Made by a program: the position numbers and the translations under genes. Under the pieces are notes generated by a model. That model worked only from the letters and a program-made list of their open reading frames with translations, ran no database searches and was not told the DNA's origin. From positions 124,001-188,000 of the forward strand of contig NZ_ARXV01000006.1 in assembly GCF_000756665.1 (NCBI RefSeq): a stretch of 64,000 bases of DNA, read 5' to 3'. The stretch is from Alcanivorax nanhaiticus. GTDB lineage: Bacteria; Pseudomonadota; Gammaproteobacteria; Pseudomonadales; Alcanivoracaceae. Below are positions 37,799-46,816 of the stretch, piece after piece (the stretch's first letter is position 1; the number at the start of each line of letters is the position of its first letter).

Positions 37799-39588
37799 GC
37801 CGATTCATCCTCTTTGTGGCCCGCGTACACGGCCTTGACCAAGTCAGACGCGACGACCTCTTCTACAGTACCCTCCATCAGGATTGCCCCTTGATGAAGA
37901 ACGACAACGCGATCACTAATCGCTCTAACAAAGTCGAGGTCATGTTCGATAAGAACGATGCAAAGACCGAAGTCCCGTGTCAGTTTTGTCAGGACACTAC
38001 CTATAGCCATGCGCTCTGGTCTTGTTAGCCCTGCCGTAGGCTCATCGAGCAGAAGTACCGACGGTTCAGTTGCCAAAACCATCGCTAGCTCCAGGCCACG
38101 CTTCATCCCATGGGAAAGGTTCTTAGTTTCTTCGGAAAGTTTTTTGTCTAGGCCTGTTGCTTGCAGAATGTCCAGTGATGGCTGAGGTAGGGCGACAGTG
38201 TCGCTACGACTGAAGAGACTGGCGCCATCAATCCGGTAACGAGCCAGCTTAAGACATTCCGAAACGGTTAGTGTCTCGAATAGATTGGTGTTCTGAAAAC
38301 TTCTGCCCACGCCCAGACCCACTACTTGCTGAGGTGAACTGTGCGCTATCTCGACATTGTTGATGTAAAGCGTCCCGGTCGTTCTTTCTTTTCCGTCGCT
38401 GATGCAGCGCATCAAAGTAGTCTTCCCCGCACCATTGGGACCAATAATACCCAGCAGTTCGGTACCCTTTCCTATGAGGTTCACATCCCTTAAGACCTCT
38501 AAACTACCGTACCGACGTGAGAGCCCTACTATTCTTAAGGGTGGTGCATCTCCGAAAGATCCCTGCAACATTCTGGTCCCCGGTGCTTTAACAACGCTGG
38601 CCTCAAAATCAATGGCATTTCGTTGCGGACGGAGGCGATTCCATAGGCCGCTGATAAGGGGTGCGAGACCACGGGGTAACGCAACTATAACCCCTACGAA
38701 AGCTATGCCGGTGAGCAGTTTCCAGAAGAAGGGCATTGCCCCTGAAAGCCAGGAAGACATGGTATCAATACCGATGGCCGCGAAAACGGGGCCAAGCAAG
38801 GTCGCCCTCCCTCCTAAAGCAGTCCAGATTAAAAGCTCGGTACCAAGCTGAAAACCCGCTAGCTCTGGCGCAACAACATTTGAGAACGCTGCGTACGCAA
38901 ACCCGGCAACTGAGGCTACCATTGCCGCAGCCACCATCAGCATCGTTTTGATACGCGATACAGGTATGCCCAAGTATGCGCTGCGGTCCTCGTTCTCACG
39001 GATAGCAATAAGTACACGACCGAAGTCGCTACGAACCAGCAACCATCCTGCGGTAGTGGTTAGTACAAGAAAACACCCAGCTATCCAGAACCAAACTTCC
39101 AGGCTCCAGAAATACGTCGGAAAGCCCGAAAGTCCGCTGGACGATCCAGTGTAGCTACCGCCGGAATATATGACCTGAGTGAGAACGATAGGTAATGCGA
39201 GGGTTATAATAGACGCATAAATAGGTGACGAACCGTGGAAAAAGGCCAACCATCCCGTACCAGCTGCCACGACTGCCGCTGAACCCAATGCCAAAGCTAG
39301 GCCACCTAGAGCCCAGCCAGGCCCGAATCCGTAGTGAGTAAATACAAGGCCACATGCATACGCGCCTATACCAAAAAAGGCGGATTGGCCAAACGTCAGA
39401 ATACCTGTATATCCCCAGAGTATATCCACCGTCATAACCACGGCAGCAAGAAGCAATGTCCTAATGAGGATGTTGGTAAAGTAAGTGTCAAGAAACAAAG
39501 GCGCGATGGCTACTGTACACAGCCCAACCAGACACCCAATAAGGGCTGTGCGATGAGTACGAGATAGCGTAATTTCTTTTCTAGGCAC
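37795..39588 (-). CDS. fused Urt-type permease and ATPase (UrtC-UrtD-like)
   Basis: A 597-residue fusion. Residues 1-330 are a LivM/UrtC-type permease with about ten membrane segments; residues about 350-597 are an ATPase with Walker A GIIGPNGAGKTT, signature LSHGMKRGLE and Walker B LLLDEPTAG. The LSHG signature instead of LSGG is characteristic of UrtD. In most bacteria these are two genes. It overlaps the permease upstream by 8 nt and the next ATPase by 4 nt. Confidence 0.87.
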   Translation of the reverse strand: MPRKEITLSRTHRTALIGCLVGLCTVAIAPLFLDTYFTNILIRTLLLAAVVMTVDILWGYTGILTFGQSAFFGIGAYACGLVFTHYGFGPGWALGGLALALGSAAVVAAGTGWLAFFHGSSPIYASIITLALPIVLTQVIYSGGSYTGSSSGLSGFPTYFWSLEVWFWIAGCFLVLTTTAGWLLVRSDFGRVLIAIRENEDRSAYLGIPVSRIKTMLMVAAAMVASVAGFAYAAFSNVVAPELAGFQLGTELLIWTALGGRATLLGPVFAAIGIDTMSSWLSGAMPFFWKLLTGIAFVGVIVALPRGLAPLISGLWNRLRPQRNAIDFEASVVKAPGTRMLQGSFGDAPPLRIVGLSRRYGSLEVLRDVNLIGKGTELLGIIGPNGAGKTTLMRCISDGKERTTGTLYINNVEIAHSSPQQVVGLGVGRSFQNTNLFETLTVSECLKLARYRIDGASLFSRSDTVALPQPSLDILQATGLDKKLSEETKNLSHGMKRGLELAMVLATEPSVLLLDEPTAGLTRPERMAIGSVLTKLTRDFGLCIVLIEHDLDFVRAISDRVVVLHQGAILMEGTVEEVVASDLVKAVYAGHKEDESA

Positions 39589-40417
39589 GACTAAACCCCT
39601 TCGGATTTAAACGGAGAATCATTGCTGCAAGAACCACGATTGTCATACCTCCGAGAATAGGGCTGATGAAAGTACTGATGAGCACTTGAGTTCCCCCCAG
39701 AACTAGCGATGCAAGCAGAAGGCTTGGGAAAGAGACTCCCGATATCAGAACCAGCATGAAGCTGTTGACCAGCCAAGGTAGTCCCATATTGGGATCAACC
39801 GATAGTAACGGCGTTATCAGGGCGCCAGCAGCACAAGCCAATCCCGCACCTAAGCCAAAAGTGATGGCGCGGACCCTGGTGCTATCAATGCCCAAACCGC
39901 GGGCCAGGTTCTCATTGACAATCACAGCCCGGGCATTGAGACCAAAACGTGTAAGGCTAAGTAATGCTATAAGGGCAATCGCGAGCAGTACGGCGATAGC
40001 GCTAACTGCTAATCGGTATGCCGAGTACTCAATACCGAGAACCTCAATAGTTCCCGATAATGGGGATGGGGCAAACTGAACGCCGCGACCGAACGTCAGC
40101 GCAAATATCTGGCTGATTACAATACCTAGCCCCCAAGTGGCGAGAATGGCGTCAAGCGGTCGGTTATAAAGCGGCCTGATGATGGTACGTTCGACAAGCA
40201 ACCCGAAAACAATCCCGACGATCCCGGCGAGTGGCACGGAAAACCATGGGCTTATGCCAGCAGCACCGGTTAGGTATGCGGCATATCCACCGGCGGTAAG
40301 AAACGCCCCGTGGGCGAAGTTCAAAAGCTTCATTACCCCAAGGATGATCATTAAACCGCTTGCTACGACAAATAGAATTCCGGCTGTCGTCAAAATATCG
40401 AAGATGACGCTACCCAC
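39581..40417 (-). CDS. urtB: Urt-type ABC transporter permease (UrtB/LivH-like)
   Basis: A 278-residue LivH-family inner-membrane permease with eight to nine hydrophobic segments. The N-terminal block LMIILGVMKLLNFAHGAFL is the family signature. GTG 40417 is the only start upstream of that block, with AGAGG before it. It lies 63 nt after the binding-protein gene and overlaps the fusion gene. It forms the urea channel with the permease half of the fusion. Confidence 0.87.
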   Translation of the reverse strand: MGSVIFDILTTAGILFVVASGLMIILGVMKLLNFAHGAFLTAGGYAAYLTGAAGISPWFSVPLAGIVGIVFGLLVERTIIRPLYNRPLDAILATWGLGIVISQIFALTFGRGVQFAPSPLSGTIEVLGIEYSAYRLAVSAIAVLLAIALIALLSLTRFGLNARAVIVNENLARGLGIDSTRVRAITFGLGAGLACAAGALITPLLSVDPNMGLPWLVNSFMLVLISGVSFPSLLLASLVLGGTQVLISTFISPILGGMTIVVLAAMILRLNPKGFSRA

Positions 40418-40480
40418 ATTAAACCTCTTACCAGTAGAGGGCGCGGATCTAAATATATAAGACCGCGCGCCACAAGCTAA

Positions 40481-41632
40481 TTAGTCGGCGAATTGCGGGC
40501 ACTGTTCGCCCGGGTCAACGTTCTTAAAAGACTTCACGACCTCGACGGAACCATCGCTTGCCACTTTACCAAGGTACATAGTTAGGGCGGCATGCCGTTG
40601 TTTATCCATCTTTATTGCCCCTCTTGGACCCTCGACAGTTACCTCGGAGAGGGCGTCTATGACTGCGGATGGTTCAGTAGATCCAGCCTTCTCGACAGCG
40701 GCAGCGTATGCGTATATCCCGTCGTACAGAGGAACAGACAGCTCATGAGGTGTCTCCGCATCATCGCCAAACTTATCCTTTATAGCTTGAAGAAACTCTC
40801 TGTTGGCTGGTGTGTCCAAGCTTGATATATAAGACGCTGCTAAATAGACTCCTTCCGCGTCCCCGCCCATGCTTTTTGCAGTGCCCTCGTCGATCGCATA
40901 GTTCCCGTATGGAATATCCACTCCTGCTGACCGGAGCTGCCGCGTGAGTGTCACATTAGGAGCACCACCCGATGTAGAAGTAATCAATGCATCAGGATTT
41001 GCCGAACGCAACTGCGAAATGATTGCTGTCCAATCGGAGCCTTCGATGGGCAGATAGGATTCACCGACGACGGTTCCCCCTTTGCTCTCCACATACTCAC
41101 GCGTAAATTTAAGCATTCCCCGACCGAAGGCATAGTCACTGCCAATCAGGAAAAACTTTTTAGCGTCATATTCAGACATAAACTGATCTACGATAGGTTC
41201 TACCTGTTGCTCCGGAACCCAGGCATTTATATACATCCATGGCGAGCAGGAACGACCCTCATAGAAGGATGTATAGATGAGAGGAACTCTGCCACGGTTT
41301 ACAATTGGCAGGCCTGCATTTCGAGCCGCCGTAGTCTCCATTGCGACAATGCCGTCGACCTCTTTTTGAAAGACCAAGCTATCGTATGCTCGCTGTGCGC
41401 CTTGGGCCCCGGATCCATCATCAGCAATCTCCAGCTGCAAAGGTCGGCCTATTACTCCTCCTTTGGCATTAATTTCGGCGACCGCCAACTCAGCCGCCTG
41501 AACCATGGATGGCGCGACAACGCTATTGGCTCCGCTCAGTCCAACAGGAATTCCAATCTTTATCGGATCGGCGGCGTAAGCAGAAATATTCAAGCAAATC
41601 CCAAGACCGAAAACTAAACTTTTTAATCTCAT
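40481..41632 (-). CDS. urtA: periplasmic urea/amide-binding protein (UrtA/FmdD-like)
   Basis: A 383-residue type I periplasmic binding protein with a signal peptide (MRLKSLVFGLGICLNISAYA, cut near AYA-AD). The mature part starts IKIGIPVGLSGANS and continues with the Leu/Ile/Val-family fold. It is closest in feel to the urea/short-chain amide group. It heads the transport-urease operon. AAGGAA lies before the ATG and a sigma-54 promoter lies about 40 nt upstream. The exact ligand cannot be read from sequence, but the urease genes point to urea. Confidence 0.8.
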   Translation of the reverse strand: MRLKSLVFGLGICLNISAYAADPIKIGIPVGLSGANSVVAPSMVQAAELAVAEINAKGGVIGRPLQLEIADDGSGAQGAQRAYDSLVFQKEVDGIVAMETTAARNAGLPIVNRGRVPLIYTSFYEGRSCSPWMYINAWVPEQQVEPIVDQFMSEYDAKKFFLIGSDYAFGRGMLKFTREYVESKGGTVVGESYLPIEGSDWTAIISQLRSANPDALITSTSGGAPNVTLTRQLRSAGVDIPYGNYAIDEGTAKSMGGDAEGVYLAASYISSLDTPANREFLQAIKDKFGDDAETPHELSVPLYDGIYAYAAAVEKAGSTEPSAVIDALSEVTVEGPRGAIKMDKQRHAALTMYLGKVASDGSVEVVKSFKNVDPGEQCPQFAD

Positions 41633-41671
41633 GGTTTTTCCTTTTATAAAAGATAAGTTGCGCAGATTTCT

Positions 41672-41687
41672 AGCAAAGGACGGGCCA
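41672..41687 (-). promoter_or_regulatory. sigma-54 promoter of the urea operon
   Basis: The minus strand reads TGGCCCGTCCTTTGCT. The GG and GC doublets are 10 nt apart as required at -24/-12 (consensus TGGCACG-N4-TTGCW). The start point would be near 41661, giving a leader of about 28 nt before ATG 41632. Sigma-54 with NtrC control is the norm for urea uptake genes. No clear NtrC palindrome was found upstream. Confidence 0.7.
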
Positions 41688-41844
41688 AGTCGGGAAAAGC
41701 TCTGTTTTTCAGCGCTAGCTCACTTGGGATCGCGGTGTGCACACTTGCGTGTTTTTCTAAAACTAAACCAAGGCACACTCAAAAATGCTCCATAATTGAG
41801 CGCACCCGCACCAAACCAGCTCACTATGGTAACAATGGCAGGCC

Positions 41845-42450
41845 TGACCCTGACCCCGTATTAGGTCCATCCGGAGTTGGAAAAATCCGGCTCCAGTTGC
41901 TTCTGTTTTCCTCGTGAAACCGCATGTTTTCTGGCGTAGTCAGACGGCGTGGACCACGTAAATGCAGAATGGGGTCGGACTTGAGTATAGAACGTCCGCC
42001 ACGCTTCGATTTTCTCCCTGGCGTCGGCCAGTGACAAGAACCAGTTTTCGGTGAGGCACTCCTGTCGCAGCCGTCCATTGAACGATTCTACCGTTGCGTT
42101 GTCGGTAGGTTTTCCGGGCCGTGAGAAGTCGATTTCGATGTTCCGCTCATACGCCCGGCGATCCATGACCTTGCCGGCGAACTCCGACCCGTTGTCGGTC
42201 TTAAGAACGTCCGGGTTGCCCCGGAAGCGCGCAATCGCCGTCAAGGCTTCCTGAACATCATGGCTCTTCAGGCTCTGTCCAACCACGATGCCGAGGCACT
42301 CCCGGGTGAACAGATCAATGATCGTCAGCAGGCGCAGTCGCCGACCATCGAACAGCGCGTCTGAAACAAAATCCATGCCCCAGATGTGATTGGGATGGTT
42401 GGCCTGCTGTAGCGGCTGTCGGTTCTTGGCCGCCTTGTTGCGCCTAGCCC
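41845..42450 (-). mobile_element. 3' part of an IS3-family element (truncated orfB)
   Basis: A minus-strand frame ending at 41861 encodes the C-terminal two-thirds of an IS3-family transposase: NHIWGMDFVSDALFDGRR (first Asp), KTDNGSEF (second Asp), ATVESFNGRLRQEC (Glu). Coding sequence can be traced back to about 42448 (RRNKAAKNRQPLQQANHPNH), where it is cut off by unrelated sequence. The right end near 41845 (TGACCCTGACC) matches a remnant at 55328. orfA and the left end are missing, so the element is dead. Confidence 0.85.
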
Positions 42451-42468
42451 GGCCCGCCTTCGAACAAA

Positions 42469-43041
42469 TTGTTCGATAAAGGTATCGGGGCTATCGGCCG
42501 GAAAGATCTCGCCGAGCGCCACCGGGATGTCCGGCCGCGACAATGGGTGAGCGGCGAGAGCATGCTGTATCTGGGCCGGCGGTATGTGCTGAAGGTCATC
42601 CAGGCCCCGGAGCAGCGCAAGGTTACCTGCAAACTGATTGGCGGCCAGCTGCGCGTGCAGGGCAAGGAGCTGAGTGCGGATCGGATACAGAAAGCCGTGC
42701 GCTAGTGGTACCGGGATCGCGCCCTGGAGGTGTTCCAGCGCAGGCTCGACCTGATGGTTGAGAGTCTGCCCTGGACAACGACGGCACCGACCTGGCGCAT
42801 GGTGGAGATGCAAACCCAGTGGGGGAGCTGCTCACCGGAAGGGGCCATCCTGCTGAACCCTCACCTGATCAAAGCCCCGATCTGTGCCATCGACTACGTG
42901 CTGCTGCACGAGCTGTGTCATCTGGTGGAGCATAACCACAGCCCGCGCTTTTATGGGCTACTGGATCGGTTTATGCCGGATTGGCGGTCGGTGAAGGAAA
43001 GGCTGGATGGTCAGGCAGATTCAATTTTGACTAGAATCTAA
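42469..43041 (+). pseudogene. YgjP/DUF45-type zinc metallopeptidase, broken
   Basis: One frame encodes RPRQWVSGESMLYLGRRY, then after a TAG at 42703-42705 continues WYRDRALEVFQRRL, TQWGSCSPEGAILLNPHLIKAP and LLHELCHLVEHNHSPRFY with the HExxH zinc motif. Both parts are in the same frame, so a single nonsense change splits the gene. The N-terminal part is also missing: the reading begins where the IS3 fragment ends. A TTG at 42469 is the nominal start but is not a natural one. Confidence 0.8.
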
Positions 43042-43365
43042 AGTCAAAAATTGGTTGTAGTGCTCTTGGAGAAATTGTCTGGTTTTGAGGTAGAACACAA
43101 TCTCCTTGAACACCTATGATTCCTTTTTGATAGGCGTTAGTTGCTCATCGTTTTTTGCAGGAAGATTGGATCGGAGCTTTTCCAATTCCTGCTAATGTCT
43201 ATGCCGGTGATTGTCCAAAAGCCGAGTAGCCCCCAATCTTTCCAGCCAGCATTAAAAGCGACGATTAAGAATCCTGCCCCTCCCAGCGAGCCCTGGATCG
43301 TTGAGCTGACTCGAACGATCATTGACGTCTACGACTCCCAATGAGGATATCGATCAAGCGTTCGA
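43042..43365. other. intergenic, no supported gene
   Basis: About 320 bp. Overlapping short frames exist on both strands (43137-43322 minus, 43141-43344 plus); the minus one is hydrophobic and may be a remnant of a membrane protein, but nothing supports either. It separates IS debris from the ureide genes. Confidence 0.35.
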
Positions 43366-43857
43366 TCAATCCAGAGTGATGAGCGCCTCAACTGGTTGCT
43401 CATCACAGTTATGCCCTGGCCCACCCCTGTCAACAACGAGAAACTCACCCTCGCACTCCAGCACCGAATGCACCGCATGCCAGGTGCCTGCGCGATAATT
43501 AATACCCTGACGTCCGTCGGTTACGAACGCGCGTACGGAGTCGGGATCAATACCGTCACCCGGCGGAGCCACAACAACCAGAAAACGCTCACCGTGCATG
43601 GGGATGAACGCCTGGCTTCCCAATGGATGCCTCTCCAGGCAGTCAACCTGCAATGGAACCTGAACCCGCTGGCTTGCGAAGATACTGATCATGGGCCGTC
43701 CACCCTCACCCAGTATCTCAACACTTGCCAGGTCGTGGTGGCGCTGGGTTCGACCTCCGTTGATAGGAAACGAATTGGAAGCACTCCGGCTGTCAATCAC
43801 ATCGCCAAAGGGTGCGAAGGCTTCCGGTGTCAAAGGCTGGGCGGTCAGTTTCAGCAT
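43366..43857 (-). CDS. allA: ureidoglycolate lyase
   Basis: A 163-residue AllA-type ureidoglycolate lyase (ureidoglycolate to glyoxylate and urea). Visible blocks: LTPEAFAPFGDVID, the substrate-loop AFIPMHGERFLVVVAPPGDG and the YRAGTWHAVHSVLE histidine region. The long frame from 43995 was rejected: ATG 43857 begins at the family's N-terminus and has AAGGGAA upstream. It is the last gene of a leftward operon after the aminohydrolase gene. The product urea can feed the urease encoded to the left. Confidence 0.9.
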   Translation of the reverse strand: MLKLTAQPLTPEAFAPFGDVIDSRSASNSFPINGGRTQRHHDLASVEILGEGGRPMISIFASQRVQVPLQVDCLERHPLGSQAFIPMHGERFLVVVAPPGDGIDPDSVRAFVTDGRQGINYRAGTWHAVHSVLECEGEFLVVDRGGPGHNCDEQPVEALITLD

Positions 43858-43877
43858 GATGGTGTTCCCTTGGCTTT

Positions 43878-44726
43878 TCAGCAAGCGCCAAAGCCACTGA
43901 GCTTCATGTGGCGATTCACGTCTTTGTACAGCAGGTACCGGAAACGGCCAGGGCCGCCGGCATAGCAGGCCTGGGGACAGAACGCCCGGAGCCACATGTA
44001 GTCACCGGCTTCCACTTCCACCCAATCCTTGTTGAGCAGGTAAACGGCCTTGCCTTCGAGCACATACAGCCCGTGCTCCATCACGTGGGTTTCTGCAAAG
44101 GGAATCACGCCCCCTGGCTGGAAGGTCACGATATTCACGTGCATGTCGTGGCGCATATCGCTCTGGTCCACAAAGCGCGTGGTGGCCCAGCAGCCGTTGG
44201 TATCCGGCATCTCGATGGGCTCGATGTCGGCTTCGTTGGTAACAAACGGCTCTGGATAGTCGACGCCATCCACCGCTTCATATGCCTTTCGAATCCAGTG
44301 GAATCGAACCGTGGAGCCAGACTCGTTGCGCACCGCCCAGTCGCTGCCCGGCGGAATGAATGCATAGCCACCCGGCGCCATCTGATGCGTTTCCCCTGCC
44401 AGGGTCAGCGTCATCTGGCCTTCCACCACAAACAGAACGCCCTCGGCTCCGGGATCAATCTCCGGCCGTTCGCTTCCGCCACCCGGAGACACTTCCATGA
44501 TGTACTGCGAGAAGGTCTCGGCAAATCCGGAGAGCGGGCGGGATAAGACCCACAGACGCGTTTTTTCCCAGAGCGGCAGATAACTGGCAACGATGTCCCG
44601 CATCACGCCTTTCGGGATGACGGCATACGCCTCGGTAAACACGGCGCGATCCGTCAGCAGCTGTGTCTGAGGCGGATGCCCGCCGGTCGGTGCGTAGTAG
44701 GGAGAGGGATTGTTCCTGTCAATCAT
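43878..44726 (-). CDS. allE: (S)-ureidoglycine aminohydrolase
   Basis: A 282-residue bicupin of the AllE/UGHY family (ureidoglycine to ureidoglycolate and ammonia). The N-terminal cupin holds GVLFVVEGQMTLTL; the C-terminal manganese cupin has FAETHVMEHGLYVLEGKAVYLLN with the metal ligands E, H, H, and Q in CPQACYAG. It shares its first base with the end of puuE and lies 20 nt before allA. Cytoplasmic. Confidence 0.9.
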   Translation of the reverse strand: MIDRNNPSPYYAPTGGHPPQTQLLTDRAVFTEAYAVIPKGVMRDIVASYLPLWEKTRLWVLSRPLSGFAETFSQYIMEVSPGGGSERPEIDPGAEGVLFVVEGQMTLTLAGETHQMAPGGYAFIPPGSDWAVRNESGSTVRFHWIRKAYEAVDGVDYPEPFVTNEADIEPIEMPDTNGCWATTRFVDQSDMRHDMHVNIVTFQPGGVIPFAETHVMEHGLYVLEGKAVYLLNKDWVEVEAGDYMWLRAFCPQACYAGGPGRFRYLLYKDVNRHMKLSGFGAC

Positions 44727-45664
44727 CAGAGTGCTCCGGATTCAAAAGGATGGTGCTCTGCCCAATGCCGGGCAATATCCACACGGCGTGTCACCCAGAC
44801 ACGGTCGTGGGACTCAATATGGTCGAGGAAACGCTGAAGCCCACGGAAGCGGCCCGGTCGGCCAATTAACCGGCAATGCAGCCCCACCGACAGCATCTTC
44901 GGCGTTTCCCTGCCCTCTTCGTAGAGAACGTCAAAAGCATCACGCAGGTATTCGAAGAAGTGATCTCCGGTATTGAAACCCTGCGGTGTTGCGAATCGCA
45001 TGTCGTTGGTGTCGAGGGTGTACGGCACCACCAGATGATTATGGGACTCGCCGGCGGAATCCTGTTGCTGAACCCAGAATGGCAGGTCATCGCCGTAATA
45101 GTCGGAGTCGTACAGGAAGCTACCCTCGTCCATCAGCAGGCGACGGGTGTTCGGACTGTCCCGGCCGGTATACCAGCCCAAGGGTGTTTCGCCGTACAGC
45201 TCCCGGAATATCTCGATGGCACGCCGCATGTGCTCACGTTCGATGTCCTCCGGAATGTTCTGGTAGTGAATCCAGCGCCAGCCATGGCAGGCAACCTCAT
45301 GACCCAGCTCACGGAAAGCCTGCGCCACTTCCGGATGACGCTGCAACGCCATCGCCACCCCAAACACCGTCAGCGGGAGACCACGGCGTTCAAATTCTTT
45401 GAGCAGACGCCAGACCCCGACCCGGGAGCCGTATTCGTAGATAGACTCCATGCTCATGTGGCGGTCTTCAAACGGCTCAGCGCCCACAATTTCAGACAGA
45501 AAACGCTCGGAGTGGCTATCTCCATGCAACACGCAGTTCTCGCCGCCTTCCTCGTAGTTGAGCACGAACTGCACGGCCACCCTCGCCTGGCCCGGCCAGC
45601 GAACCTCCGGAAGGTCACGGCCATAGCCGATCAGGTCACGGGGGTAATCCGTTGTCATACTCAT
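44726..45664 (-). CDS. puuE: allantoinase PuuE
   Basis: A 312-residue allantoinase of the polysaccharide-deacetylase-like PuuE family (allantoin to allantoate), unrelated to zinc allantoinase AllB. Recognised by YPRDLIGYGRDLPEVRWPG at the N-terminus, the NYEEGGE motif, HGWRWIHYQ and YTGRDSPNTRRLL. It heads the operon puuE-allE-allA. A TTGTATACAA palindrome lies 66 bp upstream of its start. Allantoate amidohydrolase, the next enzyme, is not in the window. Confidence 0.92.
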   Translation of the reverse strand: MSMTTDYPRDLIGYGRDLPEVRWPGQARVAVQFVLNYEEGGENCVLHGDSHSERFLSEIVGAEPFEDRHMSMESIYEYGSRVGVWRLLKEFERRGLPLTVFGVAMALQRHPEVAQAFRELGHEVACHGWRWIHYQNIPEDIEREHMRRAIEIFRELYGETPLGWYTGRDSPNTRRLLMDEGSFLYDSDYYGDDLPFWVQQQDSAGESHNHLVVPYTLDTNDMRFATPQGFNTGDHFFEYLRDAFDVLYEEGRETPKMLSVGLHCRLIGRPGRFRGLQRFLDHIESHDRVWVTRRVDIARHWAEHHPFESGAL

Positions 45665-45729
45665 AACTACACGTCCTCAACTAATGACAGGGAATCGGTT
45701 TCGGCTTTTGGAGTTAAGACGCCAAAATA

Positions 45730-45739
45730 TTGTATACAA
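45730..45739. promoter_or_regulatory. GntR-type operator upstream of puuE
   Basis: Perfect 10-bp palindrome TTGTATACAA, 66 bp before the puuE start codon. The same box recurs before the racemase, regulator and transporter genes. Palindromes of this kind are bound by FCD-type GntR repressors; one is encoded at 46817-47581. Confidence 0.7.
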
Positions 45740-45888
45740 CAAAATCTGTTTTTGTGAAAATTTTCCGTCACTCAGACTGATAAGGCGCCTTTAAGGCTAG
45801 GAGCGTGGCCCGCGAAACACCACGCAGAAGCTGAGCATTGGCATTTTTCTGCAACAAATACTTGCACACTCCCCAGACATCGCTCTAA

Positions 45889-45900
45889 ATTGTATACAAT
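45889..45900. promoter_or_regulatory. GntR-type operator upstream of racemase gene
   Basis: Perfect 12-bp palindrome ATTGTATACAAT ending 42 bp before the racemase ATG, a place where binding would block transcription. Confidence 0.72.
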
Positions 45901-45942
45901 TAATTATTGCTTTGTTCACCAAAGAATCGAATCGGGGAAACC

Positions 45943-46692
45943 ATGCACATTCGAATCATCAACCCCAACACCACGCGCGGCATGACCGAGACCATCGGTA
46001 AAGCGGCTAAAGACGTGGCGGCACCGGGCACGCGAATTACGGCAACCCAGCCGGATAGCGGCCCGGTGTCCATCGAAAGCCACTTTGACGAAGCCATCAG
46101 CGCCGTCGGTGTTGCCGAAGAGGTCCTGGCCGGCGAACAGGGTGACGACCCCGTTGATGCCTACATCATCGCCTGCTTTGGAGACCCCGGCCTTCTGGCA
46201 GCGCGGGAGCTCACCCGGGCACCCGTTGTCGGCATTGCCGAAGCGGCTTTCCACGTCGCCACCATGATCAGCACGCGCTTTTCCGTTGTCACCACCCTCG
46301 GGCGCACCGGCATCATCGCCGAGCACCTGCTGGAGAGCTACGGCTTCAGTCATCACTGCCGTCGGGTTCGGGCCGCAGAAATCCCCGTGCTGGACCTGGA
46401 AGACAACGCAGACGCCGCCCTTCAACGCCTGATTGAAGAGTGTCTGCGGGCAAAAGAAGAAGACAACATTGGCGCCATTGTGCTCGGTTGTGGTGGCATG
46501 GCCGATCTCACCGATCACATCTCCGAGGCCATCGGTCTGCCAATTGTCGAAGGCGTCACGGCCGCTGTGAAATTGTCGGAAGCCCTGGTTGGACTGAACC
46601 TGGGCACCAGCAAACACGGCGACCTGGCGTTCCCGCGTCCGAAGCCGTTCGTCGGTCGCTTCGAGAGTTTCTCTAACCTGAAGACCCAATAA
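45943..46692 (+). CDS. hpxA: allantoin/hydantoin racemase, Asp/Glu racemase superfamily
   Basis: A 249-residue member of the Asp/Glu/hydantoin racemase superfamily. IRIINPNTTRGMTETI is the family N-terminus; the two catalytic cysteines are in IACFGDPGL and LGCGGMAD. It interconverts allantoin enantiomers so that a stereospecific allantoinase can use both, fitting its place opposite puuE. A frame from 45907 was shortened to ATG 45943, which has GGGGAA upstream. Hydantoin racemase is an alternative name; the substrate is inferred from context. Confidence 0.85.
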   Translation: MHIRIINPNTTRGMTETIGKAAKDVAAPGTRITATQPDSGPVSIESHFDEAISAVGVAEEVLAGEQGDDPVDAYIIACFGDPGLLAARELTRAPVVGIAEAAFHVATMISTRFSVVTTLGRTGIIAEHLLESYGFSHHCRRVRAAEIPVLDLEDNADAALQRLIEECLRAKEEDNIGAIVLGCGGMADLTDHISEAIGLPIVEGVTAAVKLSEALVGLNLGTSKHGDLAFPRPKPFVGRFESFSNLKTQ

Positions 46693-46816
46693 AAAACATC
46701 ACCGCCAAGAGACCTGATGCAGCCCCAGCTGCAATGCCCCCACAAGACTCATCGGTGGCACAGACATCCAAGCCAGCAATGGCATGGACAAGACACTGCA
46801 TGTACAACGCGGAGCT

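Noticed and set aside
43396..44546. Two long plus-strand frames opposite allA and allE
   Set aside because: Both are shadows of well-supported cupin and lyase genes.
44876..45757. 293-codon plus-strand frame opposite puuE
   Set aside because: Shadow of a GC-rich real gene; no domain, no ribosome site, and puuE is certain.
45839..45853. Possible sigma-54 promoter before the racemase gene (TGGCATTTTTCTGCA)
   Set aside because: The gap between GG and GC is 9 nt instead of 10, which normally abolishes sigma-54 recognition.
45916..46689. 257-codon minus-strand frame opposite the racemase gene
   Set aside because: Antisense shadow with low-complexity Gly/Asp content; the racemase on the other strand has its catalytic motifs.
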